From the IMG/VR virus record IMGVR_UViG_3300046462_000973, positions 1 through 58,168 of that record: a stretch of 58,168 nt of DNA. One strand, 5' to 3'. Position 1 is the first letter of the stretch; each line of letters starts with the position of its first letter. The stretch comes from a virus. The position numbers were made by a program, and so were the translations under genes. This document shows, piece by piece, positions 7,393 to 15,604 of the stretch. Below the pieces are notes generated by a model, which had not been told where the DNA came from, did not search any database, and saw only the letters and a list, made by a program, of their open reading frames with translations.

Positions 7393-7686
7393 ATGGCTAG
7401 ATACGATTTTACTAATGATAACGGTATGTTAAAAATAGTTCTTCAAGGTGTACCGGCAACTTATGAAAAAGCGCAAAATATGTCTTTATCCACTCCTAGT
7501 ATTTCTTTAGCAAATAATGCAATTAAACTTTTTGACTCTGGAAAATATAAAGATACTTATGCAGTAGGAGACATAGGATTAATAAAAGGAACTCCCTTTA
7601 TAGATATTAATCTAGCATTTGGTGCTTTATCAGCTTTAATATCTGAAGTTATGAGAACACAAGGAGGCGGTGTTTTGGTTCCATAA
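7393..7686 (+). CDS. Hypothetical protein (97 aa), probably virion-associated
   Basis: The start is taken at ATG 7393 because the promoter lies at 7356, inside the longer frame. Residues 8-60 are polar with a strand-helix pattern (NDNGMLKIVLQGVPATYEKA); a run ending IDINLAFGALSALISEVMR is predicted helical. The tail is Gly-rich (GGGVLVP). No homologue recognised. It is the first gene of the fibre cluster. Confidence 0.6.
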   Translation: MARYDFTNDNGMLKIVLQGVPATYEKAQNMSLSTPSISLANNAIKLFDSGKYKDTYAVGDIGLIKGTPFIDINLAFGALSALISEVMRTQGGGVLVP

Positions 7687-7691
7687 AAAAG

Positions 7692-7729
7692 AACATTTGA
7701 AACATTATGTTTCATATGTTTTAAATGTT
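7692..7729. repeat. Palindromic repeat before the tail fibre gene
   Basis: AACATTTGAAACAT (7692-7705) pairs with ATGTTTTAAATGTT (7716-7729), one G-T pair, around a short centre. It contains the upstream ATG of the long frame, so translation more likely begins at ATG 7746. Confidence 0.7.
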
Positions 7730-7745
7730 ATTAAAAATAAAGAAA

Positions 7746-10700
7746 ATGACCAAGATAAAAAATACCACAGCATATCCTATAAAGCAATATCCCATTGTTA
7801 CGGATTTTTTTATAGGATCTGATTCTGAAAATGAGGGAGAAACTGTAAATTTTGAGATACAGACCATCGTTAATATGGCGTCTGGATTAATGGACTATAT
7901 TTATTCTAAATCATCTTTATCTTTAACTTCTCCTAATGGAAATGGATATTTTCTTACTAATGGAATTGTTGATTTTTCATTAATTACCACCATGTCTGTT
8001 AGTAAAACTACACTAGCTGGACAAAATTTAACTCCTTATTTAAATTTTTTAAAAGATAATACGGCTGAATTTACATTAAAAATAATAAGCAAAACAAACC
8101 AAAACATATTTGCTTATTATTCCATAGATATTATAACTGAATTTACGGATTATTTTGTTTTTGATGTTGTTTTGGCTCCAGGAAATAATTTTCTAGGAAA
8201 TCTTATAGAGAAAGACATCTATACTTTTGTTTACGAGAAAATACCTGGTGCCGGCCCAGATTTAATAACACAAACCGTAACAGATGGAGATACTACACAT
8301 GCTCCAAGCGGTAATGCCGTATTTGATTTTGTTGCTGCAAATAGTACTCCAGATGCTACAAATTCTGTAAAAGGTAAATTAAAATTAGCAGGGGATTTGG
8401 GTGGAACCGCAGATTTACCAACAACTCCAACGGCAATACATACCACAGGAAATGAAGTTAAAGTAGGTAGCCTAACAGTAACTTCTATCATAAAATCTGG
8501 TGGTTTATCCTCGCAGTTCCTTAAAGCGGATGGTTCAATTGATACCAATGCTTATGCCTTTGATTCTTCAGTAATACACACTACAGGAAATGAAACTAAA
8601 TCCGGAAACCTTACTGTAAATTCTATTATTAGATCTGGAGGTTTAGCCTCACAATATTTAATGGCTGATGGTTCTGTATCTACAGCTAGTAATATATCTA
8701 TAGCAGCAACACAAGTTTCTGCAATACCTCATATAGATTATTTAACTGGCGTTAATGTCCAATTACAACTAGACCAAACAGAAACAAGTGTTATTTCGTT
8801 AGCTAAAGTAGATAAAACAAATTTTAAAGATATTTATCAAACAGGAAGAGTCAGAATTGATACAGACACTTCAATAGTATCAATATCGTCAGCAGATACA
8901 TTAACTATAACATCTGTAGATAATATTTTATTCATAAATGAAATAGCTATTGATATTACAGCAAATAAATTAGTCAATTTTTTATTAAGTTTTGGAACTA
9001 GAACATTTGTTGCAAATAATGCAAATACTACAATACCAGTAAACACAAGATCTATATTTTATGTTGGAATTGATAAATTAGGAAATTCTGTTTATAGAAC
9101 ATCAAAAGTATATGACCAAGATACTTGTTATCTGGCCCGTATAATAATAGCAAATACAGCGGGAGTATATAGTATCGTTTCTTTCAAATATTTTCCAGAT
9201 TTAGCAAATAATAGGGTAAATAATAGAGATAGACTTGTTCTCTCTTCGGGATATATAGTTCCTTCTGGAGCTGCCTCTATTTCATTTGGAAATAGAGGTG
9301 TTACTTTTGGAAAGAATTCTATAAATTATTCTAATAATAAACTTGATCCTAATTTTTTATCTATCGTAGATACTGTTAATCCAACACCAATGCAATTTTT
9401 ATTTGCATTGCCAAATCTTAGTTCTCTTGCCGTTAATATTGCTCTATCAACTATATTAAATCCGTCCCAATGGTATAATTCATCTGGCGCCATTGGTGCC
9501 GGTTCAGTAGCTAATACCAATTACCAAGTGTATAAATTACTTGTTTCTGTTACTGGAACAATGATTATTCAAACGATTGCTTCTACAAGTAATGCTCCCG
9601 CATTTGGTGTAAATGCGATTTTTGCAAATAGGGATGATGCTTTAGCCGGACTTACTTCGGTTATTTTTCCAGATATACTACCTTTAGGAGATTCAATAGG
9701 ATTAGGTACTTTCTTATTAAGAGCTGGAACAAATGTTAATGGATCACAGTTAATTGATCCAAATGACTTTTATTTTAGACCTTATACTGCAACTTCTTCT
9801 TCTTCCTCTATAGGGGTTACAGACCATGATTTATTATCAAATAAAAATGGAAATCCAACTTTTCAACACGTAACCACAGTAGATATTGCTAATTGGAATG
9901 CTAAAGCTCCTTTAGCTTCACCCGCATTTACAGGAGTTCCAACAGCACCAACGGCGGCAGCTGCAACTAATAATACGCAAATAGCAACTACCGCTTTTGT
10001 ACAAGGAAGTTTTGTTAATTTAACAACAAATCAATCTATAGCGGGACAAAAAACATTTTCAGATGTAGCAACGTTTACTAGTGCTGTAGGTACTACGTTT
10101 GTGGAGTCAATTGGTTTTAATAATGTAAACAATCTTACTTCTAATGGTTACACTAATCCAACAGTAGGTACTTTTGGAGGAAATCTAGCTATATCTGGAA
10201 ATAATGGTGGTAGAGCTGCACTTTCAACAACTCTTATTGGAGTAACTGCAAGAACTTTTCAATTTCCGGATGCCAGTGGTGTATTGGCCTTAACAAGTCA
10301 ATTACCAACAAATCCAGTTACAGGAACTGGCGCAAATGGTCAAGTATCTTTTTGGAATGGCACAAATTCACAGGCTGGGGATGCTGGTTTTATTTGGGAT
10401 AATACAAATAAAAAATTGATATTTGGAACTGCCGATTCAAGAATAGTTGGCGGTACTGCTTCTGGTAGAGTTATTTTATCTAATTTAACTACTACAACTT
10501 ATGTTGAATTAGATGGAGATTCTTTTACAACTGCTGGAAAAGCAAGTTTAAATTCTACAAATGGAATTATTGCATTATCTACTGCTGGTGTAGATAGAGT
10601 AACTGTATTAAATGGTGGCAATGTAGGTATTGGAACTCCTAGTCCATTAGTTAGAACTCATATTAAATCAACTGATACTGTAGGGGTTATTAACGTTCTT

Positions 10701-12086
10701 AAGATTCAAAATCCTAATGTTAATAATGCTTCTGGAGCTTCTATAGTATTAGGAGGTTCAGATGTTGAAAATAATGGTAATGTTAGAATAATTGGTACAA
10801 ACTTTGTTGGTAATGATTATAGATCTCAATTACAGTTACAAACGACAACAACTGCTGGAGTATGGAATACTGGTATTTATTTAAATGAGAGTGGTAACGT
10901 AGGTATTGGAACTACTGTACCAGGTCTTGTATTAAGTACTCATGGAACATTAGCCCCACCAGCAACAACAGGTACAGGTTCAAATGGTTCTTTACGTGTA
11001 AGTAGCGAATCAACAAACCTTACTTTAGATATGGGAGTTATGTCTAGCCCAACTTACTCTTGGATACAAACAAGAAACAAAACAGATTATTCAATAAATT
11101 ATAGTTTAGCATTAAATCCTAATGGTGGTAATGTAGGTATTGGAACTGCTACTCCTAACACCCTTCTGACATTAAAAAGTACATTAACTAATGGTGTTGC
11201 AAGTAATATTAAAAGTCTTCAGATTGAAGATGCTTCTGGAGGAAATAATGCTAATACTGGTTTTTGGATTAAACAGACACAAGACGCAAGTACTAACGGA
11301 TATTTTACGTTAGGTGTTACAGATAGCGGGGCGCATTTATATTCATTAGCATTTGATACTAATGGCGCTGAAAGAATGCGAATTGACAGAAGTGGTAATA
11401 TAGGTATTGGAACTACTTCACCAAGTACTCTATTTCAAGTAAATGGTACTGTATCAGTTGGTAAATCAGGAGCAACAGGTGGTGTATTATATGTATTAGG
11501 CGCTTCTGGGCAAGGTGGATATATAAATGTTACTGGCGATGCTGGTGGTGGTGTTAATGCCTCTCAGGGTACTGTTTTTTTAAATAATGGTGTAGAAGGT
11601 AAAACATGGCAAATTGCTCATGGTGCATTTGGTTCATTGCAAGCTGGTTTTGCGATTAGAAATGTTACAGATGGTATAATCCCTTTTTATGTTGACAATA
11701 GTGGTAGAATAGGTATTGGAACTATTACTCAATCTGAAAAACTTCATGTAATTGGTAATATACTTGCAAGTGGATCTATAACAGCATCTTCAGATATTAG
11801 ATTAAAAACTAATATAAAACCAATTAAAAATTCATTGTTAAGAGTTCTAAAAACTCAAGGAACTATTCATGACAGAATTGATACAGGAGATAAAAATCAA
11901 ATTGGATTTATAGCACAGGATTTAGAAAAAGTATTCCCAGAATTAGTGAAAACTGAAGATACAGAAGAAGCTTTAAAATCTGTGAATTATGGAGCCATGA
12001 CAGCAGTACTGGTAGAAGCTATTAAATCACAACAAAAGCTTATTAAGAAGTTAGAAAAAAGAATATTAATCTTAGAATCTAAATAA
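7746..12086 (+). CDS. Long tail fibre/spike protein with C-terminal S74 intramolecular chaperone
   Basis: About 1446 residues from ATG 7746; an in-frame ATG at 7725 lies in a palindromic repeat and is less likely. The N-terminal ~170 residues are probably the virion-attachment part. The middle has LKLAGDLGG and IHTTGNEVK motifs repeated in the second fibre gene, plus at least five VGIGT/IGIGT repeats typical of trimeric fibres. The last ~105 residues (ASSDIRLKTNIKPI, IGFIAQDLEKVFPELV, then a coiled coil) are a peptidase S74/endosialidase chaperone domain that trimerises and self-cleaves; the Ser-Asp and Lys of SDIRLK are kept. It should bind the host surface. Confidence 0.85.
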   Translation: MTKIKNTTAYPIKQYPIVTDFFIGSDSENEGETVNFEIQTIVNMASGLMDYIYSKSSLSLTSPNGNGYFLTNGIVDFSLITTMSVSKTTLAGQNLTPYLNFLKDNTAEFTLKIISKTNQNIFAYYSIDIITEFTDYFVFDVVLAPGNNFLGNLIEKDIYTFVYEKIPGAGPDLITQTVTDGDTTHAPSGNAVFDFVAANSTPDATNSVKGKLKLAGDLGGTADLPTTPTAIHTTGNEVKVGSLTVTSIIKSGGLSSQFLKADGSIDTNAYAFDSSVIHTTGNETKSGNLTVNSIIRSGGLASQYLMADGSVSTASNISIAATQVSAIPHIDYLTGVNVQLQLDQTETSVISLAKVDKTNFKDIYQTGRVRIDTDTSIVSISSADTLTITSVDNILFINEIAIDITANKLVNFLLSFGTRTFVANNANTTIPVNTRSIFYVGIDKLGNSVYRTSKVYDQDTCYLARIIIANTAGVYSIVSFKYFPDLANNRVNNRDRLVLSSGYIVPSGAASISFGNRGVTFGKNSINYSNNKLDPNFLSIVDTVNPTPMQFLFALPNLSSLAVNIALSTILNPSQWYNSSGAIGAGSVANTNYQVYKLLVSVTGTMIIQTIASTSNAPAFGVNAIFANRDDALAGLTSVIFPDILPLGDSIGLGTFLLRAGTNVNGSQLIDPNDFYFRPYTATSSSSSIGVTDHDLLSNKNGNPTFQHVTTVDIANWNAKAPLASPAFTGVPTAPTAAAATNNTQIATTAFVQGSFVNLTTNQSIAGQKTFSDVATFTSAVGTTFVESIGFNNVNNLTSNGYTNPTVGTFGGNLAISGNNGGRAALSTTLIGVTARTFQFPDASGVLALTSQLPTNPVTGTGANGQVSFWNGTNSQAGDAGFIWDNTNKKLIFGTADSRIVGGTASGRVILSNLTTTTYVELDGDSFTTAGKASLNSTNGIIALSTAGVDRVTVLNGGNVGIGTPSPLVRTHIKSTDTVGVINVLKIQNPNVNNASGASIVLGGSDVENNGNVRIIGTNFVGNDYRSQLQLQTTTTAGVWNTGIYLNESGNVGIGTTVPGLVLSTHGTLAPPATTGTGSNGSLRVSSESTNLTLDMGVMSSPTYSWIQTRNKTDYSINYSLALNPNGGNVGIGTATPNTLLTLKSTLTNGVASNIKSLQIEDASGGNNANTGFWIKQTQDASTNGYFTLGVTDSGAHLYSLAFDTNGAERMRIDRSGNIGIGTTSPSTLFQVNGTVSVGKSGATGGVLYVLGASGQGGYINVTGDAGGGVNASQGTVFLNNGVEGKTWQIAHGAFGSLQAGFAIRNVTDGIIPFYVDNSGRIGIGTITQSEKLHVIGNILASGSITASSDIRLKTNIKPIKNSLLRVLKTQGTIHDRIDTGDKNQIGFIAQDLEKVFPELVKTEDTEEALKSVNYGAMTAVLVEAIKSQQKLIKKLEKRILILESK

Positions 12087-12087
12087 T

Positions 12088-12681
12088 ATGGCACTTCCTT
12101 CTAGTGGTGCAATAAGCACCAATGATATAATGGGTCCAAATGGTCTTAATATTGGTGTTCAAACAAAAATATGGTATAATGGATCAAATGGTCTGTGGGA
12201 TTTAGCTGCTGCTGGTTCAATTCCTAAAAACAAAGCTATTGCAGGAGGTCCTTTTATATTACCTAATGATTGGTGGGGATATGGAACTACTCCTGTTTTT
12301 AGTCCATATAGTTATACAGGAGAAATACAGTCTGTTTCTACAGGACCATCATTTCAATTTACTTTCCAAATGAGAATAAACACTTCTGGTGCGCCTTCTT
12401 GGAATCAAATAATAGGTGGTAGTAGTTCAATATCAATAACTCAAGGAACTTCTGGAACTAATGGAGTGACTAATGTTTTGTTTGTAGGAGGAACAATATA
12501 TCAATGTAATAGTGTTCAAGGTATTGTTAGCAATACAGTTAATGCAACTATTACATTATGCAATATTAGAGTATCAGATGGTTCAACTCAGCATACACAT
12601 ACATTTGCTGTACCAGTAACGTTTACTCCAACAGAGATTGGTAATGGGGCAATTAAGTCAGTATCTGTAAATGTAACATAA
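12088..12681 (+). CDS. Probable fibre-associated virion protein (197 aa)
   Basis: Begins one base after the fibre stop. It is rich in Gly, Ser, Thr and Asn, starts MALPSSGAISTNDI as many small phage tail-tip proteins do, and has a WWGYG motif at about 68-72 followed by a beta-rich C-terminal half. It probably decorates the fibre or adhesin tip. No enzymatic motif. Confidence 0.6.
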   Translation: MALPSSGAISTNDIMGPNGLNIGVQTKIWYNGSNGLWDLAAAGSIPKNKAIAGGPFILPNDWWGYGTTPVFSPYSYTGEIQSVSTGPSFQFTFQMRINTSGAPSWNQIIGGSSSISITQGTSGTNGVTNVLFVGGTIYQCNSVQGIVSNTVNATITLCNIRVSDGSTQHTHTFAVPVTFTPTEIGNGAIKSVSVNVT

Positions 12682-12683
12682 CG

Positions 12684-12848
12684 ATGAAAATAATAATAAT
12701 AATACCTGTTTTAATCATCCTTCTTTTTGTACTTGGTTGCCATGCAAGTTTTCATGTTCACCCGACCATAAGTCCAAAATTTGAAGTAAACAAAACCTCA
12801 AAAGATACAATTGTAAAAAAAGATAGCCATGACAAAAATATCAAATGA
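12684..12848 (+). CDS. Small lipoprotein (54 aa), possible outer spanin
   Basis: The ORF has a lipoprotein signal peptide: MKIIIIIPVLIILLFVLGC, with lipobox VLGC and acylated Cys-19, leaving a 36-residue mature peptide. It starts two bases after the preceding stop and overlaps the next gene by 20 bases, so it belongs to the operon. Size and architecture fit an outer-membrane spanin subunit or a superinfection-exclusion lipoprotein. No matching inner spanin was recognised nearby. Confidence 0.6.
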   Translation: MKIIIIIPVLIILLFVLGCHASFHVHPTISPKFEVNKTSKDTIVKKDSHDKNIK

Positions 12849-13980
12849 AGATGTATATATCAGCGAGGAGCCAATATCAGAACTTGATTATGTAATTGGA
12901 ACGGACGGTAATTCTCCGGCAAGAAGAACTAAAAGTTTTTCTTTTGGAAATATTCGCTCTTTTACTAATGCAGGACTTTCTCCTATATTTGGTGGTACAT
13001 TGGCAATAACTGAATACCTTTATATAGGCCCATTAACAACTCCACAAGATGTTGTGAATCAATTATTTCCAAACAAAACAATAATGCCTTATGAGGTTTT
13101 CGTTGTAAATGTAAACGGAGAGAAATATATTACAAAAGTACAAGATAGGGTTGTTGGAGATACACAGCCTCCAACAGTAGGAGGTGATTATATTTTGCTT
13201 TCTACTGTAGACGCTACCACAACAAATAGAGGTAAATTAAAATTAGCAGGGGATTTGGGTGGAACCGCAGATTCACCAACAACTCCAACGGCAATACATA
13301 CCACAGGAAATGAAGTTAAAGTAGGTAGCCTAACAGTAACTTCTATCATAAAATCTGGTGGTTTAGCCTCACAATTTTTGAAAGCTGACGGGACAGTAGA
13401 TTCTAATGTTTATGCTATAGATTCTGGGTTAATACACACTACAGGAAACGAGGTAAAAACAGGAACTCTTACTGTATCCGCTATCATAAAATCTAGCGGT
13501 TTAGCCTCACAATTTTTGAAAGCTGACGGGACAGTAGATTCTAATGTTTATGCTATAGATTCTGGGTTAATACACACTACAGGAAACGAGGTAAAAACAG
13601 GAAGCCTAACCGTAACTTCTATCATAAAATCGGGGGGAACTGCTCTACAATATTTAATGGCTGATGGTTCTATAAAAGCAGTTAAAAATCAAAAAGTAAT
13701 TACTGCCAGTACTGTTCTTGCTGATGCGGATGATGAATCTGTAATATTTATAAATAATGGGGCAACTCCTATTACTATCACAATAAATGCTTCGGTAACT
13801 GTTAGTGGTTTTTGTGTTGGATTTATACAGGAAGGCACAGCAGACGTAACCTACGTAGGCACAGGAGTATCATTAACAAATCCAATAGGATTAAAAGGGA
13901 AAGGACAAGGGTATCAAACTTTCATCGAAAGAAAACTAGCTACAACAACTTTTTATCTGATTGGAAACACAAAAGCCTAA
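12829..13980 (+). CDS. Second, shorter tail fibre protein with tandem repeats
   Basis: 383 residues. The N-terminus differs from the long fibre (DVYISEEPISELDYVIGTDG, common at the start of Bacteroidota phage fibres). Residues ~135-285 hold repeated units with IHTTGNEVK, LTVTSIIKSGG and LASQFLKADG motifs; two units are 138-bp tandem copies. The C-terminal ~95 residues form a small beta domain like those on head or tail fibres. There is no S74 domain. It is probably a companion or alternative fibre. Confidence 0.75.
   Translation: MTKISNEDVYISEEPISELDYVIGTDGNSPARRTKSFSFGNIRSFTNAGLSPIFGGTLAITEYLYIGPLTTPQDVVNQLFPNKTIMPYEVFVVNVNGEKYITKVQDRVVGDTQPPTVGGDYILLSTVDATTTNRGKLKLAGDLGGTADSPTTPTAIHTTGNEVKVGSLTVTSIIKSGGLASQFLKADGTVDSNVYAIDSGLIHTTGNEVKTGTLTVSAIIKSSGLASQFLKADGTVDSNVYAIDSGLIHTTGNEVKTGSLTVTSIIKSGGTALQYLMADGSIKAVKNQKVITASTVLADADDESVIFINNGATPITITINASVTVSGFCVGFIQEGTADVTYVGTGVSLTNPIGLKGKGQGYQTFIERKLATTTFYLIGNTKA
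13231..13380 (+). repeat. ~150-bp segment nearly identical to part of the long fibre gene
   Basis: From GGTAAATTAAAATTAGCAGG onward this matches 8374-8520 in the long fibre gene with only a few substitutions, far closer than expected from protein constraint alone. It indicates recent duplication or gene conversion. Confidence 0.85.
13360..13602 (+). repeat. Tandem direct repeat, 138-bp period (46 aa)
   Basis: About 105 bases at 13360-13464 are repeated exactly at 13498-13602; the intervening part of each unit differs slightly. The reading frame is maintained, so copy number would change fibre length by 46 residues per unit. Confidence 0.85.
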
Positions 13981-13983
13981 TCG

Positions 13984-14373
13984 ATGGATAATTTTAAAAA
14001 AAACATATATAGAACTTCAGATACGACATCCGTCTTAGACAGTTTAGCTATAAACTCAAGCGCTCCTATTTCTGGTATTGGAACATTAAATTTTACAGGA
14101 GGACAACCAGGAGAAACGTTAAACCTAAGTTTTTCTGTTACAGCTGACATAAATTTTAATTCCTTAAATTTTGGCGCCCCGGTAACCGTGTTGGATATGG
14201 ATCCTATCCATTTGGCAAGAACAGGTACAGTGGTATTGAATGGTTCTGGAGCTGCTAGTTCTACATATACTTGGGATACACCAACAACTGTTTCCTCTTG
14301 TATAGTAACAATAACCGCTAGAAGCTCAATTTATCCAATTCCTGTGCCTAACAATACCCATATAAATAATTGA
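13984..14373 (+). CDS. Hypothetical virion-associated protein (129 aa)
   Basis: Three bases after the fibre stop. Composition is Ser/Thr/Gly/Asn-rich and beta-predicted (LNLSFSVTADINFNSLNFG, later TVVLNGSGAASSTYTW), like small fibre or baseplate-attached domains. No family recognised. No signal peptide or membrane segment. Confidence 0.55.
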   Translation: MDNFKKNIYRTSDTTSVLDSLAINSSAPISGIGTLNFTGGQPGETLNLSFSVTADINFNSLNFGAPVTVLDMDPIHLARTGTVVLNGSGAASSTYTWDTPTTVSSCIVTITARSSIYPIPVPNNTHINN

Positions 14374-14382
14374 TTTAGTAAT

Positions 14383-14631
14383 ATGAATAACATAACTAAC
14401 AAAATACGTAAAATTTCAGTAGGCTTGGACATGAATAACCAAATGAGTTATTTTTTAGGATCCAAACATACTTTTTATATCGACGGAGATAAAATTTCAA
14501 GAGAAATTCAAAATATATTGGAAGATGAAGAACATTATTTTATTTATCTGTTAGGAGAAAATAATGAGATTCAGCTTTGGAAAAAATTACCAAAAAATAA
14601 TTTAACTACCGTCGAATACGTAATTGATTGA
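14383..14631 (+). CDS. Hypothetical protein (82 aa)
   Basis: Starts NNITNKIRKISVGLDMNNQM and continues YFLGSKHTFYIDGDKIS. The KIRKISVG opening resembles short conserved genes next to fibre genes in crAss-like phages, but I recall no domain name. It ends with TGA three bases before ATG 14634. Confidence 0.55.
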   Translation: MNNITNKIRKISVGLDMNNQMSYFLGSKHTFYIDGDKISREIQNILEDEEHYFIYLLGENNEIQLWKKLPKNNLTTVEYVID

Positions 14632-14633
14632 TT

Positions 14634-15200
14634 ATGGAATTACAGTCTATAAATAAATTTATCATAAAGCCTGTTGATGGAAAACAGTATATCAACACTA
14701 AAAAAATTGGTGATTCAGAAATAGTTTTAACTACTTCTATAGAAAATCACGAGGATGTGCAACGATATGCAGAAGTAGTAGCATTACCTATGAATTATAA
14801 TGGCAATATAAAAGTTAAGGATATTGTAATTGTACAGCACAACATTTTTAGGATAGCTGTAAATGATTGGGGAGTGCCAATGCAGTCTAATAATCATATT
14901 TTAGATGATCACTTTTATATAGATGAAGAATTAATTTATTTAATCATAAGGGATAATATAAAAATAGCTACAGACAATTATGTTTTTGTTGAGCCTATTA
15001 AAGAAAAAACTGATTGGGAAGGAATAAAATTTGTACAACACGTTGGAATTTTGCGTTTTCCTAGTGATATAGTAAAAAAACAACTTCTTTGTGATGGAGA
15101 TAAAGTTGTTTTTCGAAAAAATTCAGAATATGAATTTAAAATAGATGATAAAAACATGTATATGATGCGTAATATCAGACTATTAGCAAAAATTAATTAA
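14634..15200 (+). CDS. Tandem GroES-like (double cpn10-fold) co-chaperonin candidate
   Basis: 188 residues from ATG 14634, preferred over a TTG at 14628. Two consecutive units share the cpn10 pattern. Unit 1 (about 5-110): NKFIIKPVD, RYAEVVALP, VKDIVIVQHNIFRI and a terminal EELIYLII. Unit 2 (about 115-188): DNYVFVEPI, HVGILRFPSD, CDGDKVVFRKNSEYEFKID and a terminal IRLLAKIN. Each ends on the GD-V-F strand seen in GroES. It may replace or modify GroES for a particular client such as capsid or fibre. Family assignment is from pattern only. Confidence 0.5.
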   Translation: MELQSINKFIIKPVDGKQYINTKKIGDSEIVLTTSIENHEDVQRYAEVVALPMNYNGNIKVKDIVIVQHNIFRIAVNDWGVPMQSNNHILDDHFYIDEELIYLIIRDNIKIATDNYVFVEPIKEKTDWEGIKFVQHVGILRFPSDIVKKQLLCDGDKVVFRKNSEYEFKIDDKNMYMMRNIRLLAKIN

Positions 15201-15229
15201 CTTTACATCAACTCTAAAAACATAAAATC

Positions 15230-15544
15230 ATGGCTTCTATTATCAAAACAGTAGTACAGACAACTAATAAAACTACACCAGTTACGGCAAATTATAAAAA
15301 TTGTATTATCCAGACAGTTGTATTGACTGATGCTGCTGATACTCAGTTTGCTTTTGATGTAATCAATAAAAAATATTATCCAGAACAGAATATACAGCTT
15401 ACTGTTCTTTATGCAGGAACCGGAACTCCAATTGTTGCACTTGCTTCAACAACTAGATTTGGGTTCACTATTAGGGTAACCAATGTAGGAACAGCTGTTC
15501 TAAACGGCGCTTTATCAATAAATGTTGCTGTTATAAATTCATAA
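15230..15544 (+). CDS. Small beta-rich virion protein candidate (104 aa)
   Basis: Thr/Val/Ala-rich with alternating strands (IIKTVVQTTNKTTPVTANYK, FGFTIRVTNVGTAVLN). It fits a capsid decoration or fibre-attachment protein, similar in character to the 97-residue product of 7393-7686. No homologue recognised. A terminator hairpin follows within ten bases. Confidence 0.5.
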   Translation: MASIIKTVVQTTNKTTPVTANYKNCIIQTVVLTDAADTQFAFDVINKKYYPEQNIQLTVLYAGTGTPIVALASTTRFGFTIRVTNVGTAVLNGALSINVAVINS

Positions 15545-15546
15545 TC

Positions 15547-15591
15547 CACATTAACAACATTTGAAATATAATGTTGTTAATGTTTTTTTTA
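15547..15591 (+). terminator. Palindrome-type terminator upstream of terL
   Basis: A perfect 14-bp inverted repeat, ACATTAACAACATT and AATGTTGTTAATGT, encloses TGAAATAT and is followed directly by eight T. It is both an intrinsic terminator and a member of the AACATT repeat family, and separates the fibre cluster from terL. Confidence 0.8.
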
Positions 15592-15604
15592 AACTGAATT
15601 TATA

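Noticed and set aside
13231-13602. Diversity-generating retroelement variable region
   Set aside because: The fibre repeats are exact or nearly exact without adenine-specific substitution, and no reverse transcriptase gene is present in the window.
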